In this document: positions 35,063 through 45,800 of the stretch, in pieces | How positions within the stretch are numbered: the first letter of the stretch is position 1 | Layout of the letters: each line of letters opens with the position of its first letter | NCBI GenBank assembly: GCA_026018925.1 | Contig: JAKSZU010000009.1 | Span: 32,100,583 to 32,164,582 of the forward strand | Origin: Tupaia tana | Lineage: Eukaryota; Chordata; Mammalia; Scandentia; Tupaiidae | Direction of reading: 5' to 3' | DNA: 64,000 nt | Notes under the pieces: model-generated | Seen by the model: the letters and a program-made list of their open reading frames with translations, nothing else | Database searches by the model: none | Told to the model about the DNA's origin: nothing | Translations under genes and position numbers: made by a program

Positions 35063-35505
35063 CAAAATATAATAATAATACAATCTTCCTTTCCACCCAA
35101 AAGAGGTCCACATATGAATCCCCAAATTCATTTAAGCCTGTGAACATATTACTTTATATGGTAAAAGGGCCATGTATGGATATGGTAGAGGTTACAGACC
35201 TTAAAAATAGGGAGATCATTCTAGATTACCTAACTAGGTCCAATATAACCACATAAACCCTTAAAATTAGAGAACCTGGCCCAGCAAATGGCATGGTGGT
35301 TTAGGCACTGGACTCCCACATGGCTGACTGCAGTTCATGTCCCAGATCTGGCAGCTTGAAAATCATGTCATACATATGTGGGTGCATGCTCAAAATCCCA
35401 AGAGGAGAATGGAGAAGGGATTGCAGTGTGGTCATCCACCCTAGGCACTTTCCCCTCTCTCTGTCTCTCTCTGCCTCTCTCGGGTGAACACACACACCCT
35501 ATGGC

Positions 35506-35536
<31 letters not shown>

Positions 35537-35995
35537 AAACAAACACCCTTTCCAGGTCACAGTGAAAGAGATGAGAGACAGATAGACATGGATAAAGTGA
35601 TATAATAGAAGAGGAGACAAGAAAGAGTTTAAGCATGAAAAGAACTAGATCTATCTTTGTCATATTTGAAGATGGAGGGAGAGAATTATGAGCCAAGGAA
35701 TACAGGTGGCCTTTGCATCTTGAAAGAGTCTGGTGGGCACTCAACAAGGAAATAGGAACTTTAGTCCTAAAATCAAAGAAACGGAATTCCTCCAACAATC
35801 TAAATGTATGAGAAAACAGATTCTTCCTTAGATCCCTGCAAAAGGAATGCAGCCCTGCCAATAACTTGATTTTAGTCTGGTAAGTCCTTTGTCAGACTTC
35901 TAGCCTACCAAAATATAATATAATATATTATGTTGTTTTAAACCACTAAGCTTATGGTAATTTGTTATGGCAGCAATAAAAAACCAATGCAGTAA
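35063..35995 (+). mobile_element. ERVL-MaLR (MLT1-like) LTR fossil inserted in a MIR
   Basis: acatatgaatccccaaattc ... cctaactaggtccaatataa ... tgaagatggagggagagaat ... ttttagtctggtaagtcctt ... gttgttttaaaccactaagc ... ggcagcaataaaaaacc are MLT1-type LTR words in order. Ancient, non-coding. Its two flanks are two halves of one MIR, and a SINE sits inside. Confidence 0.72.
35279..35545 (+). mobile_element. Older tRNA-SINE, long type
   Basis: Head gcccagcaaatggcatggtg, body ctcaaaatcccaagaggag, ending accctatggcaaaaaataaa, and an AAATA/AAACA tail. Inside the MaLR LTR. Confidence 0.85.
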
Positions 35996-36170
35996 GTAAA
36001 TATTATTACTATTTACAGACCTAAAAGAAAGCAATAAGTCTTAGAACAGTTAAGTAATATCCCTAAAGTCAAATAAGTAATAAGTGGCAGAACAAGAGTT
36101 TGATTGAAATATGCCTCAAATTAAGTTCATGCTATTTATCACAATGCTATACTGTTCATGAAAAGAAATG
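35996..36170 (-). mobile_element. MIR, second half
   Basis: ttattactatttacagacct ... gaacagttaagtaatatccc taaagtcaaataagtaataa gtggcagaacaagag continues the MIR of 34,950-35,062. Confidence 0.75.
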
Positions 36171-36690
36171 ATACGCTCTCAAAGAAGTAAGTTTTAGAAG
36201 TAAAATATTTTCTTAACCCTTTGCCTTATTACATATAGTACTGATAATTATATCAATAAATTTAGGTATGCAGCTTTTCTGATATCAAAAATACCTTAAT
36301 TCAAAAGCAGAGTTGACTTTTAGAATAACTATGACATAACTAAATGGATATGTATCTGTAAATATTCTGCCATCCCCTTCTCTTCTCTCATCACTCTCTG
36401 ATCCCTCCTTCTAGTATCCACCAACAAACAATATCTTTGCACAGCAAATAGCCAAGAATAGTCCAGTTATTCCTGAAAAATAAGTTTGGGGGATTTTCTC
36501 TCTTCCTCCAAATATCAGAACTTCAAAAAGCCAGAGTAACAGTAATAAAGATAGGAAAGGAAGACAGACAAATAAAGTGGAAGAGAGAATCTCAAGATAG
36601 ATTTATGCATATATGAAAACCTGATATATGATAGAGCGAGCCATTGATTATCATAGGGAAAATAATAGGCTATTTAATCAATGGTCTGTC
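36171..36690. other. Unassigned sequence
   Basis: AT-rich, with no repeat or gene recognised. Confidence 0.4.
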
Positions 36691-37151
36691 AAATAGTCCT
36701 GACAGACATTTACAGAACATTTCATTCAACAGCTATAGAATACACATCAATGCATGAAAAATTCTCCAAGATAGATCATATATTAGGCCACAAAATAAGC
36801 CTCAAGAGATTTCTTAAAAATAGAAGTCATATCAAGTATCTTTTCTGACCACAATGGACTAAAACTAGAAATCAGAAACAAGAAGAACGGTGGAAAATAT
36901 ACAGAATCATGGAAACTAAACAATATGTTCCTGAATGAATACTGAGTCAATGAAGACATTAAGAAAAAAATTAAATTGCTTTAAACAAATGAAAATTAAA
37001 GCAGGACTTATGAAACCTATGGGATACAGCAAAAGCAGTACTGAGAGGGAAGTTTATAGCAATAAGTGCCCAAGTCAAAAAAAAAAAAAAAAAAAAGATG
37101 GCAAATAAACAATCTAATGATGCATCTCAAGGAACCAGAAAAGCAAGAGCA

Positions 37152-37404
37152 GGGGGCAGCAGATGGCATAGCAGTTATGTCGTCTGACTCCCACATGGTC
37201 AACCGTGGAGTCTCAGACTTGAAATTCATACCAGGCACATGTGTGTGTGCCCAAGATCCCCGGAAGAGAGTGGAGGAGAAGGGATTGTGGCATGACCCTC
37301 CGCCCAAGGGGGTGATTTCTCACTTTCCTTCTCACTATCTCTGTATCTCTCTCTCTCTCTCTCTTGAGTGCATATGTCTTAAGACAAAAAAAAAATCTAC
37401 AAAA
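37152..37404 (+). mobile_element. tRNA-SINE, long type
   Basis: gggcagcagatggcatagca with a shortened head. Target aaaagcaagagca / aaaagcaagaaca at 37,139-37,151 and 37,405-37,417. Confidence 0.85.
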
Positions 37405-37590
37405 AAAAGCAAGAACAAACTAAACCCAAAAGCTGTAGGAGGAAAGAAATAATAAAAATCAGAGTAGAATGAGAGACCCAAAAAAGTCAATGCAGAAGAC
37501 CAAGAAAATAAAAAGTCAGTTTTTTGAAAGGATAAATAAAACAAACTATTGAGTAGAAAAAAGAGAGAGAGGATTCAAATATTGGGGATC

Positions 37591-37676
37591 TTCTTGGGTT
37601 ATTGGAAAAGTCATGACACATTTTTGCATAAGAAAAACAGAAAAAATACATCATTACTTTTTGGGCAACCCAAGAA
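37591..37676. mobile_element. Mariner-like MITE, about 82 bp (copy 2)
   Basis: Left end ttcttgggttattggaaaag, right end tttttgggcaacccaagaa, which is its near reverse complement. The inner palindrome tcatgacacattttt / aaaaatacatcatta is the same as in the copy at 33.6 kb. Inserted in old L1 ORF2. Confidence 0.78.
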
Positions 37677-37704
37677 AATCAGAAATCAAAAAGGAGACAT
37701 TACA

Positions 37705-37843
37705 ATGTGAGACTGATCCACATGGGATAGTTCCAGGTTCATGTCCAGAGGCACCTCCCTGAGTACACCAGGCACATGCATGCATATGTTTCCAGGCTGG
37801 CTAAGGCTGGAAGTAGACTGCAACACAAAGACCTTGCTGGGAT

Positions 37844-37907
<64 letters not shown>

Positions 37908-37953
37908 TGTGTGTCTCACTCATGCAGAAAATAAATGAATAAAGTTTTTTAAA
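37705..37953 (+). mobile_element. tRNA-SINE, D type, head lost
   Basis: gatccacatgggatagttcc ... gctggctaaggctggaagta gactgcaacacaaagacctt gctggg, then (CT)n(GT)n at 37,847-37,914, and the ending actcatgcagaaaataaatg. The A-box part is missing. Confidence 0.75.
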
Positions 37954-38512
37954 AAGGATATTGGAAAATTAATAGTAAATACTTTAAATGAAATACTAGA
38001 AATTAAATTTGATAGCATTATCGAAGAGATTGTACATCAGTAGGATTCATCCTAGGTAGGGATGCAAAGACAGCTCAACACATGCAAATCGATAGCATGA
38101 TACAATCAAATCAACAAAATGAAAGATAAAGAAGCATACAACATCAGTAGATGCAGAAAAAGCATTCAATAAAATACAACATCCTTTTATAATTAAAACT
38201 CTCAACAAGTTAAGTATAGAAGACACATATCTGAACATAATAAAGGCCATAAATGGCAAGCCCACCACTAACATCTTACTGAACAGAGAAAAACTGAACG
38301 CTTTTCCTCTAAGAACTGGAAAAAGACAAAGATATCCATTTTCTCCACAGCTATTTGACATAATATTGGAAGTCTTATCTAAAGCAATTAGTCAAGACAA
38401 ACAAACTAAGGGCATCAAAATTGGACAGGAGAAAGTCAAATTGTCCTCGTTTGTAGACATGATCATATGTGTGGAAAAACCTAAAGAATCTACCAAAAAA
38501 CACTTAGAACTC

Positions 38513-38766
38513 GAGACCAGCAGTTAGCGTAATGGCTGTGTCACTGGACTCCCACGTAGTCAACTGTGGTTCGAGTCCTGGACCCGGTGGCTTAAACTCA
38601 TGCCAGGCACATGTGTATGCATGCCCAAGATCCCAAGAGGAGAATGGAGGAGAAGGGATTGCAGCATGGCCATCCCCCCTGGGGGTGATTTCTCGCTTTC
38701 TGTCTCTCTGTCTCTGTCTGTATAGCGAGCACATGCGCCCTATAGCAAAAACCTCTCAAAAAAAAA
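38513..38766 (+). mobile_element. Young tRNA-SINE, long type
   Basis: 18-bp target aaaaaacacttagaactc / aaaaaacacttataactc at 38,495-38,512 and 38,767-38,784. Confidence 0.92.
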
Positions 38767-38944
38767 AAAAAACACTTATAACTCATAAGTAAATTCAGTA
38801 AAGTTGAAAGATGCAAAATCAGCATATAAAATCAATATTATTTGTGTATACTAATAACAAAGTAGTTTAAAAAAAGGGGAAGCAATCCCATTTTTAACAG
38901 CTGTATAGAAGACTGTCTGCAAACTGAAGAAAAAGCTCAGACTC

Positions 38945-39445
38945 TAAAGTAGGAAGGTTGGTACAGTTCTTGTCTAAGGCCTAAAGGGGGCCCTCAGGTG
39001 TCTGAGTGCCAGTTACCCTTTGGTGGCAGTAAGTAGAGGTCACAGTCCCAAAGTTAAAAAAATTGAAGTTGTGTGGCTGGTGGAATGAATGGGGCAAATG
39101 GGCCAGGAGTTGACAGGGGAAAACTACAACCAAGGGCCAAGCAGAGGAGCAAGGATGAAGCGGGAAAAAGTGTAGGAGTAGAACACACAACACTCTCTGC
39201 AAGGAAAAGAGGACAGAGAGGGAGACAGAAGAATAAATAGAACCCTACTTCCTCTCTGTCCCTCTCTGTCCCTTCATGCTCCCAGCCACCTGAATGGTGC
39301 CCACCCATACTGAAGGCAGGTCTTCTCTCAGCCCACTGATTCACATGCCAATTTTGTCTGGTACCACTCTCACTGATACATTTAGAAACATTATTTTACA
39401 ATCCTTCTAGGTATCTGTCAATCCAATCAAGCTGATATACAAAAT
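38945..39445 (+). mobile_element. Ancient L1M 3' UTR fragment
   Basis: ctgagtgccagttacc ... atgctcccagccacctgaat ggtgcccacccatactgaag ... gcccactgattcacatgcca ... acaaaattaaccatcaca matches the 3' UTR style of old L1M elements. It is wedged between pieces of ORF2. Confidence 0.55.
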
Positions 39446-39580
39446 TAACCATCACAGAAATGAAATATCTATAAAATAAACTACAAAAAATATAGATAAA
39501 ACAACTGAAGAGCACACACAGAGAGAAGAAGGAACAATAGCCCACATGTAAGAACTGAAAGAATCAATATTATTAAAAAA
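39446..39580 (+). mobile_element. Old L1 ORF2, left flank of the WNT5A retrocopy
   Basis: tgaaagaatcaatattatta is ORF2 text that resumes after the retrocopy as ttttgatactattcaaagtg at 42,218, so the L1 is the target of that insertion. Confidence 0.65.
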
Positions 39581-39598
39581 TTTTTTTACAAGTAACAT

Positions 39599-39604
39599 TT
39601 TATT
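39599..39604 (-). promoter_or_regulatory. Inherited polyadenylation signal of WNT5A
   Basis: AATAAA on the minus strand, about 12 bases before the A-tract of the retrocopy. It shows that the copied mRNA was cleaved at this proximal site rather than farther downstream. Confidence 0.8.
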
Positions 39605-40621
39605 TTATATTCTATCTTCCATCTGGCATAAGCCTTTCAATGTTTGTTCTGTTTTGTTTTGAACCAGTGAAATATACAAATCATGCGAGACAGAAATATG
39701 TACATTAAAAGTACAGAATAAAGGCCATAGATGATATACATAATATCTTAATGACACATAGAATATTTTACATTAAATAGTTTCTTTTAAAAGCTAGGAT
39801 TGTTAAACTCAACTCTCTTCATAAACATGAATCACTAAAAAGGAACATCTGATTCAGCGAATAAAAAAAAGGACTTTATGGGTTTTGTATAATAAAAACC
39901 AAAAAAGTGACATTTTAAACTAATTAGTGCTTTTTAATTTCAAGATCTTTTGCTTGCAAGTCACTGCAACTGAGGGGGAAGTGATGATCCTTTTGCAATA
40001 AATTAAGGGCCATGGTTGGCTGAAGTGATGGGAAGGCCACCACGCCTCTGAAAGGTTCAAAGACATGTATCTTTCTAAAAACAAGGCAAGTCTCAGATAA
40101 GAACACATTTGATGGCACTTTGGGGAAAGAGGTGTCCTGTTTAGAAAAAAGTCTAAAAGCTAGCTATCTTATGTAGTGGGCTAGATTTTTCCCAGGGACT
40201 CAAATAAGTACTACCAAATCTACGAGGCACCGCTGTCCACTCTGCAGAATGCGCTGAGTAAAGAGCAACGCTAAGTTTTGAATCTCTCTTAATGCCCATG
40301 TCTAGGATGAGCAAATAATGCCCTCTCTATAACGTGTATGGAAATGAAGGTTGGAGGAAAAGGGTGTGGGGTAGGACAGATCAAAGAACTCTTCCAACCA
40401 ACACTCATTTCAATGAGTCAGACCTTCAGCCTTCTTCAGAAGCCAGGGCACTTCTGTGAATGCTCAAGGCAGGCCCAGGATATAGCCCGGGCCAGGAGCC
40501 CAAGCTCAAGACTCCAAAACCTTTCAGAAAAATCCCAGTTGGGCTTTAGTGAAGGATGCTCTCGACAGGGAGATAACTCCATAGTAAACTGTAAGTCTAA
40601 ACCACTGGCTGCACTGAAATA

Positions 40622-40663
40622 TAATTATATTTATATTTATATATATGTATGTGTATATATATG

Positions 40664-40697
<34 letters not shown>
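40622..40697. repeat. TA/TG-rich microsatellite in the WNT5A 3' UTR
   Basis: Tatatata with atgta interruptions. The parent 3' UTR has a TA-rich run at this place, just before the tgtacaagagattttgag stretch on the plus strand. Confidence 0.9.
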
Positions 40698-40698
<1 letters not shown>

Positions 40699-41327
40699 GC
40701 TATGTACAAGAGATTTTGAGATATCAGGCACCATTAAACCACATTTCTCCCCCTTATAAATGCAACTGTTCAGGTACACTAGGACCAGTTTTGGGGTACA
40801 CCTGCAGTATAGCAGGAGAAGCTAGAGTGGATGGTCTACACACAGGATCATAACGGTGAGATGCTGGAACACCTCTGTGAATGCCATTAGCCACACCACA
40901 CCATTAATACATACAATACGACTGCTCCTGAAAATGGAAGTTTCACTAAAAAGAATCCCTAAGTAGCAAACTGCTTTCCAAGTGGGGCGCCTCATGTTTC
41001 ATTTCCTGTCCTACAATCAAAGGGGACCCAGCAGAGCTGCCATATGGAACCGTGGCCAGAATCACATCACTGTGTACAGAGGACTTAGGGGGGGCTTGGG
41101 GGCAAGGGAGAAGGGGAATTTTAATTCTTTCCCTCAAAGAGGATTTCTGCCCTGGAGCAACACATGGTTACTTTGCTGTTTGGGCTGAGGACTGTGAATG
41201 CACCTCTGGTGTTCTTTTCATTATCATCATTTATTAACAAAATATCCTAAGAAAAGAAGATATTGCTCTTTCTACTCAAGCCAGTATCTCTCACCTAAAC
41301 AAAAAGTCTGGGGCCCAGAATCATTTG

Positions 41328-41420
41328 AGGACCGAGTGCTGCCACTGCAAGTTCCACTGGTGCTGCTACGTCAGGTGCAAAAAGTGCACAGAGATCGTGG
41401 ACCAGTTTGTGTGCAAATAG
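41328..41420 (+). pseudogene. C-terminal codons of WNT5A in the retrocopy
   Basis: About 30 codons in frame to a TAG at 41,418, ending with the cysteine-rich Wnt tail: C[15 protein letters not shown]. The Cys that follows TEC replaces an Arg of the parent, and the Arg before CKKC is Lys in human WNT5A as I recall it. The parent protein is a secreted lipid-modified ligand. Here there is no start, signal peptide or palmitoylation-site region, so no product is expected. Confidence 0.93.
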
Positions 41421-42204
41421 TGGGTGCCTGCCCATCACCCAGCCCCACTCCCAGGACCCACTTATTTATAGAAAGTACAGTGATTTTTTTAAAAAATATT
41501 TTTAATTTTTCCCCAAGAATTGCAACTGGAATCTTTTTTTTTTTCTGCTACCATCTAAGAATGCTGTGGTTTATTGTTAATATTATAATTATTATTCGGC
41601 AATAATGGGGGGTGGGACTCAAGAAAGATATTTATTCTGTGGATCTTTGGAAAGGTAATACGAGACTTCTTTTGACAGTACAGGATGAGGGGCAGGTAAC
41701 GCCTTCCTGACCTCAACTGTGTGGATGTAATAGACATCGAGCAGCTAAAGGAAAGACATTTTCTTCTTCTCAAATAGGAGGTCAAATAGGATGGGTAAGA
41801 GCCTGTTTGGAAGAGGGGGTTCAAATCCATGCACGATTCAGCTTCTTTGGACAAAATGAATGGCAAAGGTTCTGTTGTGAGATAAAAGGTCTTGAGGGAA
41901 ACACAACAACAACAAATGACAAAAATCAGGCCTTGCTTCCCCAGGGCTGCTCACCTGCTTTTCACATTTTCAAAATGATCATTTAATATGTAAGAGCAAG
42001 AATCTCAGATCCTCAAGGAAAAAAGAAAAAAAAAAAGAAACATGAATCCCATGTCTCAGTCTTCTTGATCCGTCTGCAGACAGTCCTAGTTTGATCATCT
42101 TAGAGAGAGGGAAAAGTCCCCAGGAAAAAAATAATTTAAACTCCTATATTAATGATTTGAAGCAGCTAGAACAATTAGGCTTTCAGATTGGAAAAGTATC
42201 CTCA

Positions 42205-42893
42205 AATATTATTAAAATTTTGATACTATTCAAAGTGATCTACAAACTTACCTCAATGCTTATCAAAATACCAATGGTATTTTTCACAGAAATACACACA
42301 AAAAAATTCATGTGAAATCACAAAAGACTCTGAATAGCCCAATTAATCATGTGCAAAAAGAAAAGCTGAAAGCATCACATTATCTGACTTTGAAACATAC
42401 TACAAAGCCATAGTAACTAAAATCATAAGCTACTGGCATAAACCAGGCACATAGGCCAATAAAGTAGAGACCCAGAACAAGTCCAAAAACATAAAGTCAA
42501 CTTATTTTTTGACAAAGGATCCAATAAAATTCATTGAAGAAAAGGACAGTCTCTTCAAAAGATGGTGCTGGGAAAATCGGATAGCCATATGCAGAAGAAA
42601 GAAACTAGATCCCCTGTCTCTCACCACATATAAAAATTAACTCAAAATGTATTTAAAACTTAAATAGAATACCCTACGCTATGAAATTACAAGAATAAAG
42701 TTACAGTGGAAGTGTTTCAGGACATTAGTCTAGGCAAAGATTTTTAAATAAGGCCTCAAAAAGCATGGAGAGAATATCAAAAATGAACAAACTGGATTAC
42801 ATAAAACTCGAAATCTGTACAGAAAAAAAGACAATCAACACAGTAGAATATTATTCAGTCATAAAAGGATGAAATCCTATCATTTGCCCAAAC
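42205..42893 (+). mobile_element. Old L1 ORF2, right flank of the retrocopy
   Basis: aaaataccaatggtattttt cacagaa ... gacaaaggatccaataaaat ... ggtgctgggaaaatcgg ... gaatattattcagtcataaa aggatgaaatcctatcattt g is ORF2 C-terminal text. It stops where the satellite begins. Confidence 0.8.
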
Positions 42894-45800
42894 ATCAAAA
42901 CTGCGACCCACAACACACCACATGCACACCATAACCTCAATAGTACCCCACTTTAAACAACACCACAGCTCACTGAAACACACAGCACACCTCAGTGAGA
43001 CCACTGCACACATCACTGAGATCCAAAGAACAAATCTGGGACCCAAAAAAAAAAACCCACTCACACCATGAACTCACTAGGACCCACAGCAAAATTCATT
43101 GAGTTACAGAGCACAAGCCACTTTAATCTCAACCACAACTGATATTAAACAACAGCACAGCCCACTGCAACCCACAACACAACTCAGTGAGACCACTGCA
43201 CACATCATTCAGACACAAAGAAAAAATTGCAAACACGAAAACACCCCACTCACACCCTAACATCACTAGGACTCACCGCAAAATTCATTAGGTTATACTG
43301 CACACCCCACTTTAAGCCATGGCACATCAGATTTTAAACTACAGCAAAGACCACTCCCTTTTATAGCACACCTTAGTGATACCACTGCACACCTCACCGT
43401 GACCCAAAGTACAAATCTGCAAACCACAACACACCTCACTCACATCCTTATCTCACTGGGACCCACAGCAAAATTATTTGACTTACACTGCACATCCCAC
43501 TTTAAGCCACAGCGTGCCCCATTTTAAAATATAGCACAGCCCACTGTGACCCACAGCACACCACAGTGAGACACCTGCACACATCACTGAGACCCAAAGA
43601 ACAAATCTGCGACCCACAAAAACCCCACTGACACCATAAACTCACTAGGAGCCACAGCAATATTCGTTGAGCTGCAGAGAACACCCCACTTTAATCTCAA
43701 CCACAATAGATATTCAACAACAGCACAGCCCACTGCAACCCACAACACGACTCAGTGAGACCACTGCACACATCACTCAGACACAAAGAAAGAATTTCAG
43801 GCCCAAAAACATCACACTCTCACCCTAACATCATGAGGACTCACCACAAAACTCATTAGGTTACACTGTACATCCCACTTTCAGCCAAAGCACAACAGAT
43901 TTTAAACTACAGCACAGACCACTGCCTTTCATAGCACACCATAGTGAGTCCACTGCACAAATCACCGAGACCCAAAGTACAAATCTGCGAACCACAGCAT
44001 ACCCAATTTACATCCTAATCTCACTAGGACCCATAGCAAAATTCTTTAACTTACACTGCACATCCCACTTTAAGCCTCAGCATGCCCCATTTTAAAAACA
44101 GCACAGCCCACTGCGACCCACAGCACATCACAGTGAGACCACTGCACAATTCACTGAGACCCAAAGAACAAATGTGCAACCCACAAAAAACCCCATTGAA
44201 ACTGTAAACTCATTAGTACCCACAGCAAAATTCATTGAGTTTCAGAGCACACCCCACTTTAATCTCAACCACCACAGATATTCAACAACAACTCAGCCCA
44301 CTGCAACCCAAAACACAACTCAGTGAGACCACTGCACACATCACTGAACCCAAAGATCAAATCTGCGACCCACAACACACCCCATTCACACCCTAACCTC
44401 ACTAACACCCACAACTAAATTCTTTAAATAACAATGCATGTCCCACTTTAAGAGACAGCATACCCCACTTTAAACAAATCACAGCCCACTGTGACATACA
44501 ACACACCTCAGTGAGACCACTGCACACATCACCGAGACACAAAGAAAAAATCTGCGATCCACAACACACCCCACTCACACACTAACCTCACAGGGACCCA
44601 CAGCAAAATTCATTGACTTACACTGCACATTCCATTTTAAGCCACAGCATACCCCACTTTAAACAATAGCACATCCCACTGCAACTCTCAGCACACCACA
44701 GTGAGACCACTGCACACATCACTGAGACCCTAAAAACACATCTGCAACCCAAAAAAAACCCTATTCACATCATAACCTCACTACGACCCACAGCAAAATT
44801 TGTTCAGATACACAGCACACCCATTTTAAGTTAAACCACAACAGATTTTGGACAACAGCTCATCCACTGCGAGCCACAGCACACACAGTGGGACCACTGC
44901 ACATAGCACTGAAACCCAAAGATCAAATCTGCGACCCATAACACACTCCGCACATACCCCAAGCTCACTAGGACTCACAGCAAAATTCTTTGACTTACAC
45001 TGCACATCCCACATTAAGTCACATTATACCCCATTTTAAAGAACAGCAGAGCCCACTGCAACCCACAGCACACCTCAGGAAGACCACAACACACATCACT
45101 GACACATAAAGAAAAAATCTGCAACCCACGAGACACCCCAATGACACCCTAACCTCACTAGCACCCACAGCAAAATTCACTGAGATAAACTGCACAACCC
45201 ACTTTAAACAACAGCACAACCCACTATAAACAACAGCACAGCCCACTGAGACTCACAGCAAACCTCATTGAGACCACTGCACACATCACAAGACCCAAAG
45301 TACAAATCTGCGACCCACAACACACCCCACTCACACACTAACCTCACTAGGACCCACAACAAAATTCATGAACTTACACTGCACATCCCACATTAGGTCA
45401 CAACGTACCCTAATTTAAACCACAGCAGAGCCTACTGTGACCCAAAGCACACCTACATGAGACCACTGGACACCTCACTGAGTCACAAAAAATCTGCAAC
45501 TATGACACACCCCACTCACACCCTAACCTCACTAGGACACACAGCAAAATTCATTGAGCTAAATTGCACACCCTACTTTAAGCCAAAGCACAACCCACAA
45601 CAGCACAGCCTGCTGCAACGCACAGCACACCTCAGTGAGACCAATGCAATATCACTGAGACCCAAAGTACAAATCTTTGACCCACAACACACCCCATTCA
45701 CATCCTAATCTCACTAGAACCCACAGCAAAATCCTTTCACTTACACTGAACACCCAACTTTAAGTCACAGCATACCCCACTTTAAACAGCCGCACAGCCC

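Larger units (their letters stand above)
36691..38940 (+). mobile_element. Old L1 ORF2, interrupted
   Basis: Endonuclease end (aagatagatcatatattagg; tgaccacaatggactaaaac), finger region (ggatacagcaaaagcagtac) and reverse-transcriptase text (gtagatgcagaaaaagcatt; gtagacatgatc where the FADD codons should be). Frames broken. Contains two long SINEs, one D SINE and a mariner-like MITE. Confidence 0.78.
39581..42204 (-). pseudogene. WNT5AP: Processed pseudogene of WNT5A, 5'-truncated and 5'-inverted
   Basis: Two blocks. Block 1 (39,588-41,329, minus strand) matches the distal WNT5A 3' UTR: from a poly(A) tract (T7 at 39,581-39,587) and the signal AATAAA, through the conserved TA-rich microsatellite, up to cctcaaatgattctggg. 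Block 2 (41,330-42,208, plus strand) holds the last codons ([11 protein letters not shown] ... [11 protein letters not shown], stop at 41,418) and the proximal 3' UTR, ending cctcaaat. The blocks abut in the parent mRNA but lie head-to-head here. A 13-bp target duplication, aatattattaaaa, lies at 39,566-39,578 and 42,205-42,217. This is twin-priming by L1. Cannot encode WNT5A. Paralogue WNT5B differs at the end (DQYICK). The symbol is descriptive, not official. Confidence 0.93.

Noticed and set aside
41198-41605. 135-residue open frame over the WNT5A retrocopy
   Set aside because: It is in a different frame from the Wnt codons; the real match is the short CKFHWCC frame ending at 41,420.
39581-42204. 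A functional WNT5A gene or last exon
   Set aside because: Only about 30 final codons are present, the 3' UTR is inverted relative to them, and a poly(A) tract and target duplication show retroposition.
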